From Parastagonospora avenae f. sp. tritici 18332-5 (taxonomy: Eukaryota; Ascomycota; Dothideomycetes; Pleosporales; Phaeosphaeriaceae), in assembly GCA_022559985.1 (NCBI GenBank), contig JAFJTR010000021.1:62001-126000 (forward strand): 64,000 nt of DNA, written 5' to 3'. The notes under the pieces are model-generated. The model was not told the DNA's origin, made no database searches, and was given only the letters and a program-made list of their open reading frames with translations. Within the stretch, counting starts at the first letter, position 1; each line of letters opens with the position of its first letter. The position numbers and the translations under genes were made by a program. Positions 58,531 through 64,000 of the stretch are shown piece after piece.

Positions 58531-60350
58531 TTAGTGCCCATGACCGTCGTCTTCACCACCACCGCGCTCCTCAGGATCCAGCTTGATCAGGGTATCAATA
58601 CGCATGATGGCGACACACGCCTCTACAGCAGACTTCAGTTGCTTCACCTTGCTCATACTCGGCTCGAGAACACCAGCCTTTAAGCAGTCGTGCACCTTGC
58701 CATTGGCCAGATCCAGGCCATAGTTCTTGTAGTTCTTGGACTTCGCTAGCTTGCTGGCGTCTTGCGAAGAGGGGTCGGACGGGTTCACTGTCCGTTGTGA
58801 AAGTGCGTGCCTTGATCGGAGGTTTGCGACCAGCTCGGTAGCGTCCTTGGCGGCGTTGATGGCTAGAGTCTTGGGGATGGCGAGGAGAGACTGTGCGAAT
58901 GCGGCAATGGCTAATTGCTCACGAGAGCCCTGTCTCTAATGTTAGCAGGCAAGTAACGACACAAAGCAGTCGACAAGGCCACTTACCACCGAGGTTGCCC
59001 ACTCTTCGAGGTAGATGTGCAGAGCAGTCTCAACAGCGCCCCCACCAGGAACAATGCGTCCGCTCTCGAGCGTCCGCTTGACAGCTGATAGCGAGTCGTG
59101 CACCGAGCGCTCCATCTCGTCCAAAGCATAGTCGTTCGCTCCTCGGAGAATGATGGATGCAGACGAAAAGGCCTTGGTGCCCTTGACGAGAATACACTCA
59201 TCATCCGAAATGCGCTCCTGAGAAACCTCTTCCGCAGAACCAAGACTCGATGCCTCAAACTTCTCATCACCATTCAAGTCAGACAAGGTACTGACCAGGG
59301 TTGCGCCAGTCGCCTTTGCTATCCTTCGCAGATCCTCCTTCTTGCATCGTCGTACTGCCATGGCGCCCTTCTCGATGAAGTGCTTCAAGCAGAGATCGTC
59401 AATACCCTTGGTAGTCATGACAACGTTTGCGCCCGCCTTCAAGATCATCTCGATGCGTTCGGTGACAATGCCGGCTTCGCGCTCCCGAATCTTCTCCAGT
59501 TGCTCGGGGTCGTCGATTGTGATGTGTACGCCTAGCTTCATGCGCTCCTTCTGCAGGTTGATGTCCAAGCAGGCAATCTTCGCATCCTTTATCCGCGTCT
59601 TCATGGCCTGCGAAGCGACTGTGCAGTTCAGCGCGTAACCCTTGACGAGCTGCGACTGAGTGGCGCTCTGGCCGTGTGCCTTGAGGATGTTGACAGCCTT
59701 CACGGGGTACTTGATCTCGCCCTTGTTGTTGGTCATCTTGACAGACTGCATGGCGTCCACGACCATGTTGGCGAAGAAGTCCGAGTCTGATCCGATGATC
59801 TTGCTGGACATGGACGTTTTCGCGATGTTGACGAGGGAGTCGCGACCGAGCGCATCGACCTTGGTGCTAATGTTTTCGTTCATGTACTTGACAGCTTCCC
59901 TCAGAGCCAGCCTGTAGCCTGTGATGATTGTGGTGGGGTGGATCTTGTTCTTCATGAGCTCATTTGCTCTCCGCAGAAGCTCCGCCGCAATTATGACGAC
60001 CGATGTTGTGCCATCGCCCACTTCCTTATCTTGCTGCTGTGCCAAATCGACGAGGATCTTGCCGGCGGGGTGCTCGATGTCGAGCAAAGAGAGAATTGTA
60101 GCGCCGTCGTTCGTTACGGTAACGTCACCGATGTCGTCGACCATCATCTTGTCCAGTCCTGAAGGACCGAACGAAGACTTGACGACATTTGCAATTGCCT
60201 GGGTCGCGAGGACATTTTGGTCACGAATGTCCTGCCCGCTAATCTTCTGGCCGCCCAAGACTAATATTTGTCAGCCGTGTTCCGCACACAGAGCGGCTCA
60301 AGCTTACACAGGGTTCCTCCGCCGCGAGACTGTTCGAAAATTCCTGCCAT
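58531..60350 (-). CDS. CCT1 (TCP-1 alpha), cytosolic chaperonin subunit
   Basis: 571-residue alpha subunit of the CCT/TRiC ring that folds actin and tubulin. Exons 60308-60350, 58987-60260 and 58531-58929. The first, 43-base exon gives [14 protein letters not shown] and joins to [16 protein letters not shown], the CCT-alpha start. ATPase motifs: NDGAT near 65-69 and GDGTTS at 96-101. [10 protein letters not shown] and [21 protein letters not shown] are alpha-specific. The third exon carries the C-terminal equatorial part, with [20 protein letters not shown] and an acidic, Gly/His-ending tail. Divergent from prolyl-tRNA synthetase. Confidence 0.96.
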
Positions 60351-60883
60351 GACGTCGTAGTGTAGGTGATATGTCGGGTTGTTGTTGCTGCCTCTCTACG
60401 CGGCTCGAAAATCTTAGGCTACGCGGAGGGACAGAACGGCGAAAGGTAGCTCCGACGACGCTAGACACCATGGCCCCTGCCCGTGCATGACTCGGTGGAC
60501 CCCTCCACAATTGGGAGCAACACCACGCGAGACTTTGTGACTGTGTTGCTTTGCATACAGACTTCGAATACGAGCTTGCTGCGCCCTTGATCCGTGTTGC
60601 ACGCAGCAGAGACTGACTCAAGGTCCTGTGACTCCTCAATTGTACGTGTTCAATTCCTGTATTTACATGCCCCGCTACCCCGCCGAATGCTCCCAATATA
60701 TGTCAAGGGAGCTGTTTCGCAAAGAGAAGGAACTTGATGACTGTCGCATTGGCACAACATACCCAAGGATACGCCATATACTTGGTCGCCGCATTTGTCT
60801 TCTCGCTGGCTTGTCTCTCGCTGACACTACTTTTCCTCTCTAGCAACACACTTTGCGGATCCAGCGTCCACACACAACGCAAA
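60351..60883. promoter_or_regulatory. divergent promoter CCT1 / prolyl-tRNA synthetase
   Basis: 533 bases between start codons of two housekeeping genes. No clear TATA. An open frame runs into the synthetase start from 60734 and has a hydrophobic stretch (LVAAFVFSLACLSLTLLFL). I take it as leader sequence because the MAEAS start beyond it is followed directly by the usual Lys-rich N-terminus. Confidence 0.4.
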
Positions 60884-62833
60884 ATGGCCGAAGCCTCTGC
60901 CGCCGACGGGAAGATGAAGGATCTCAAAATCTCCGAGACGAAGAAAAACAAGAAGGATGGCAATCCTAAGACGGCTGCGAAGAAGCCACAGCAGCAGAAG
61001 AAGAAGGTTAGACGCGCAGCACAGACGAGCTATGGCAAATAAAGCAGGAAATTGACTGAAAGACAGATTGAGGGTGCCGCACTGATCGGAATCGATGTCG
61101 CAAAGGAGGATGATCTGGGCGAATGGTATCAACAGGTCATCACCAAGGGTCAGATGATCTCATACTACGATGTACGTATTTCGACATTTCCCAATTACCA
61201 AAAAGCAAAAGCTAATAAGCAGTACAGGTAGCGGGATGGTAATTATACTGCTACTTGTTATTCAATCGCATACTGATGATAAGCAGTTACATCCTAGAAC
61301 CCTCCTCGTACGCCATCTGGGAGTCCATCAAGGCTTGGTTCGACAACCAGATCAAGACACTCAAAGTCCGCAATGCATACTTTCCTATCTTCATTAGCGC
61401 AGACAACTTGGAGCGCGAGAAGGAGCACGTCGAGGGTTTCGCCGCCGAGGTCGCCTGGGTGACCAAGGGTGGAAAGTCCGACTTGGAGAAGCCTGTCGCC
61501 GTGCGCCCTACCTCCGAGACCGCTATGTACCCTTACTTTGCCCGCAAGATCCAGTCGCATCGTGATCTCCCTCTGAAGCTGAACCAGTGGAATAATGTTG
61601 TTCGGTGGGAGTTCAAGCGTAAGCATTGTCATCACGTCTCATCAATGTCTTGCTAATCGTGCTCAGACCCCATGCCTTTCATTCGGTCTCGCGAGTTCCT
61701 GTGGCAAGAGGGCCATACTGCACATCTAACTAAGAAGGAGGCAAGCGATGAGGTCCTCCAGATCCTGGACTGGTACTCTGATGTCTACCAAAATCTCCTT
61801 GCCGTTCCTGTTGTGAAGGGTACCAAGACTGTCAACGAGAAGTTCCCAGGAGCAGATTACACAACGACCATTGAGGGTTTCATTCCTGCCACTGGCCGCG
61901 GTATTCAGGCCGCCACATCACACTGCCTTGGTCAGCATTTCTCGAAGATGTTCAACATCACCGTGGAGGACCCTAACGCAAAAGAGGCCGGCAAGTCAGA
62001 GCACGTCCACGTGTGGCAGAATTCATGGGGTCTTACCACCCGTTCTATTGGCGTCATGATCCTTACCCACGGCGACAACCGTGGCTTGGTCATCCCTCCC
62101 AGGGTAGCAGAGATTCAGGTAGTCGTGATCCCTGTCGGTGTAAGCGCGAAGTGAGTACAGAGTCACGTTACCCTACGACAAATGCTAAGACTGCTTTAGG
62201 ATGAGCGCTGAGGATAAGGAGAGTCTCTACAGCAAGGTCAAGAAGATCTCCGAAGATCTTATTGAGGCCGGCGTACGCGTCGAGACCGACTACCGTGAGG
62301 GCTACTCCCCCGGCTGGAAGTTCAACGACTGGGAGCTCAAGGGCATCCCTCTCCGAATCGAGTTCGGCCCCAAAGATGCTGAGAAGGGCATCGTTACCAC
62401 CTCTCGCCGCGACATCAGCGACAAGGACGCTGCGCGTGGTACTATTAACGTCGACGACCTCACCAAGGAAGTTCCCCAACTTCTTGAGAAGATTCAAAAG
62501 GATATGTTCGAGCGTGCGGACAAGGAGTATCGCGATCACCGAGTACAGCTCAATAACTGGGATGACTTTGTTCCTACGCTCAATGGCAAGAACGTGGTGC
62601 TCGTTCCCCACTGCGAGGGCGATAAGTGTGAAGACGAGGTCAAGGCCAAGAGCGCGCGCACCGCACTAGGTGATGGTGTCGCAGAGGACAAACAGGCCCC
62701 TGCCATGGGCGCGAAGTCTCTCTGTATTCCTTTCGAGCAGCCCGAAGGCATCGAGGAGGGTAAGACCAAATGTATCAACCCTGACTGCAATACCCCTGCC
62801 AAGCAATGGATTCTCTTCGGAAGGAGTTACTAG
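60884..62833 (+). CDS. cytosolic prolyl-tRNA synthetase (class II, eukaryote/archaeal type)
   Basis: 562-residue synthetase. Six exons: 60884-61006, 61067-61171, 61228-61238, 61287-61618, 61667-62150 and 62200-62833. The third is only 11 bases and supplies Val-Ala-Gly-Cys, needed to read YYDVAGCYILEP. A Lys-rich N-terminal tail (about 1-41) precedes the catalytic core. Motif 2 region: [37 protein letters not shown] then [14 protein letters not shown]. Motif 3 region: [11 protein letters not shown] ... [21 protein letters not shown]. The anticodon-binding domain and the zinc-binding-like C-terminal domain ([15 protein letters not shown], ending GRSY) are the eukaryotic-type layout, without the bacterial editing insertion. 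It stands alone and is not fused to GluRS. Confidence 0.95.
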
Positions 62834-63240
62834 ATCACTTAAGCATAGGTACAGAGGTACAGCATCTGTTCGTTCGGCAGCTTGGAGTTTGAGGCGGTGT
62901 GGGTAGCGTGAGGATGCACTGAGTGGCACTGGGGGCTTGCCATGTTTGATACACTTTTCTAAATAGAACGAAAGGTTCTACATCTCCAATACTCGTGCAC
63001 TGATCTTCTTCTTCTTACATGACTGTCGACTCGTCGTAACAGTCATTTTACGCCCGCACATACCTTCTGTAGTCGGAAGATTGGTGAATGACAGCACAAT
63101 CACCGTTTGCAAAAACGCTCGCACCTCACCCTGCTACCACGTCACCCGCACACCTCATATACTACTTCTCGCCACCTCATTGCCCACACTTGCACACACC
63201 ACCCAGTATCAGTCACAAGTCAACCACGACCGTGCTCAAG
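62834..63240. other. intergenic, no gene seen
   Basis: 407 bases between the synthetase and the last gene. C/A-rich before the next ATG. No other coding region. Confidence 0.4.
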
Positions 63241-63858
63241 ATGTGCCATAAACTGATCTCAGTGTACGCATGCAACCACTCCAAAACCATCTGCACCACA
63301 CCATGTCCATATGCGCTCGACACTGGCCGCAAAATTCCTCGGCAGAAGAGCAACGATCAAGACCTATCTCGATCCGACTCGACAGTTTCCTCACTCGCTC
63401 CATCCGTTCGACTTGACGACCACCCTGCCCAGCTGCGCTCGCTAGCTCCACAGCGAACAAGGCAACAGTCAACACAGATAGCGTCAGTGCCAGCCTTTCG
63501 CTTCATCCCACCTGCCCCATCACCCTCACATATCAGCGGCCCGTCGCCAGGTTACACGCCGCACTCACCTGGACCTGAGCACTCCTTCCATACCTCGTCC
63601 TCAGCCGCCTTGATCCCAGACGAGCAGTTCGACATCGATCCCAACTTCTGCGATTATCATTTTCCGCACAATCTGCCAACCTCCAGGCTCCCCTGTAAGG
63701 AGTGCTACATATCCCCGGCGTGGCAGCATTTGGCACCGCTATACATGAAATCATACCGCGAGCAGCATCCTCAGGCAAAGCCGGAGGATTTGGAGAGTGT
63801 TACTGGGATTAAGCACTTGAGGGAAGAACACGAGAGGAGAGTTGAGCGAGGAATGTGA
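63241..63858 (+). CDS. small Cys/His-rich hypothetical protein
   Basis: 205-residue single-exon protein. It starts MCHKLISVYACNHSKTICTT, a pattern (Cys2, Cys11, His13, Cys18, Cys22) seen at the N-terminus of many uncharacterised fungal proteins, and likely binding zinc. A Ser/Pro-rich linker (about 45-130) follows. The C-terminal part has FCDYHFPHN and PCKECY, which could complete a second metal site, and an acidic/basic helix at the end. Start chosen at 63241 because the frame upstream (from 63088) is Pro/Thr-rich leader. Function unknown. Confidence 0.6.
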   Translation: MCHKLISVYACNHSKTICTTPCPYALDTGRKIPRQKSNDQDLSRSDSTVSSLAPSVRLDDHPAQLRSLAPQRTRQQSTQIASVPAFRFIPPAPSPSHISGPSPGYTPHSPGPEHSFHTSSSAALIPDEQFDIDPNFCDYHFPHNLPTSRLPCKECYISPAWQHLAPLYMKSYREQHPQAKPEDLESVTGIKHLREEHERRVERGM

Positions 63859-63866
63859 TTGGTGCA

Positions 63867-63890
63867 GATGAGGATGAGGATGAGGATGAG
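63867..63890 (+). repeat. GATGAG hexanucleotide microsatellite, four copies
   Basis: Four perfect tandem GATGAG units just after the stop of the Cys/His-rich gene. Confidence 0.8.
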
Positions 63891-64000
63891 AGTGGGGGAG
63901 GCGATTGAGAACTTGAAGTGTAAGAAACGTGGGGGAATCGACACGATGGAGATGAGCAAACGTGTATGCAGGTTGAGGCTAGTCCTGAAACTTGGACTCT

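Noticed and set aside
60734..60883. Hydrophobic N-terminal extension of prolyl-tRNA synthetase
   Set aside because: Would add a membrane-like segment not known for this enzyme; MAEAS followed by the Lys-rich tail is the normal start.

Overview
The window is nuclear DNA from a filamentous ascomycete, most likely a Dothideomycete. Introns are short (45-103 bases) with GT-AG ends and CTAAC/CTGAC-type branch sites. Genes typical of filamentous ascomycetes are present: a Zn2Cys6 regulator with a fungal_trans domain, a Git3-type receptor, a GH11 xylanase and a TYW4 fused to kelch and JmjC parts. The xylanase resembles Pleosporalean enzymes most. The order-level placement is inference. All exon models were built by hand from splice signals, frame continuity and family motifs. 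Totals for every intact multi-exon model come out as whole numbers of codons.

Layout. 1-8.1 kb is gene-poor and holds no gene I can support, only a small diverged tandem repeat near 7.0-7.26 kb and a CpG-rich patch near 2.65-3.0 kb. 8.1-15.1 kb: PI31-type proteasome regulator (-), ATG18 (-), and TYW4/PPM2 (+) divergent from ATG18. 15.3-15.8 kb: four diverged copies of a ~128-base tandem repeat. 16.2-20.1 kb: a divergent pair, a Zn2Cys6 regulator (-) and a dialkylglycine-decarboxylase-like PLP enzyme (+). 20.4-21.6 kb: an unrecognised coiled-coil protein (-). 21.6-24.7 kb is gene-poor. 24.7-25.4 kb: GH11 xylanase (+). 26.1-31.9 kb: MCM6 (-) and a SUN-domain protein (-). 33.6-42.7 kb: UDP-glucose 4-epimerase (+), ARC1-type tRNA-binding cofactor (-), ubiquitin C-terminal hydrolase (+), Git3-type GPCR (+), scavenger decapping enzyme (-) and DNA polymerase delta subunit 4 (+). 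44.4-46.7 kb: PPS1-type dual-specificity phosphatase (+). 47.3-49.1 kb: two tandem paralogous small Cys-rich proteins with C-terminal hydrophobic tails (-). 50.1-53.7 kb: twin-NBD ABC ATPase with a presequence-like N-terminus (-), a Pro/Gln-rich small protein (+) and POP4 (+). 54.6-58.2 kb: a tandem array of three members of a family I do not recognise, with one intact copy between two that look broken. 58.5-62.8 kb: CCT1 (-) divergent from cytosolic prolyl-tRNA synthetase (+). 63.2-63.9 kb: a small Cys/His-rich hypothetical protein.

Most of the window is housekeeping: proteasome, autophagy, tRNA modification and charging, replication licensing, nuclear envelope, chaperonin and mRNA decay. 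The accessory-looking parts are the regulator/decarboxylase pair, the xylanase, the Cys-rich pair and the three-copy array. The array and the Cys-rich pair are the best candidates for undescribed biology. I saw no rRNA, tRNA, CRISPR array or intact transposon.
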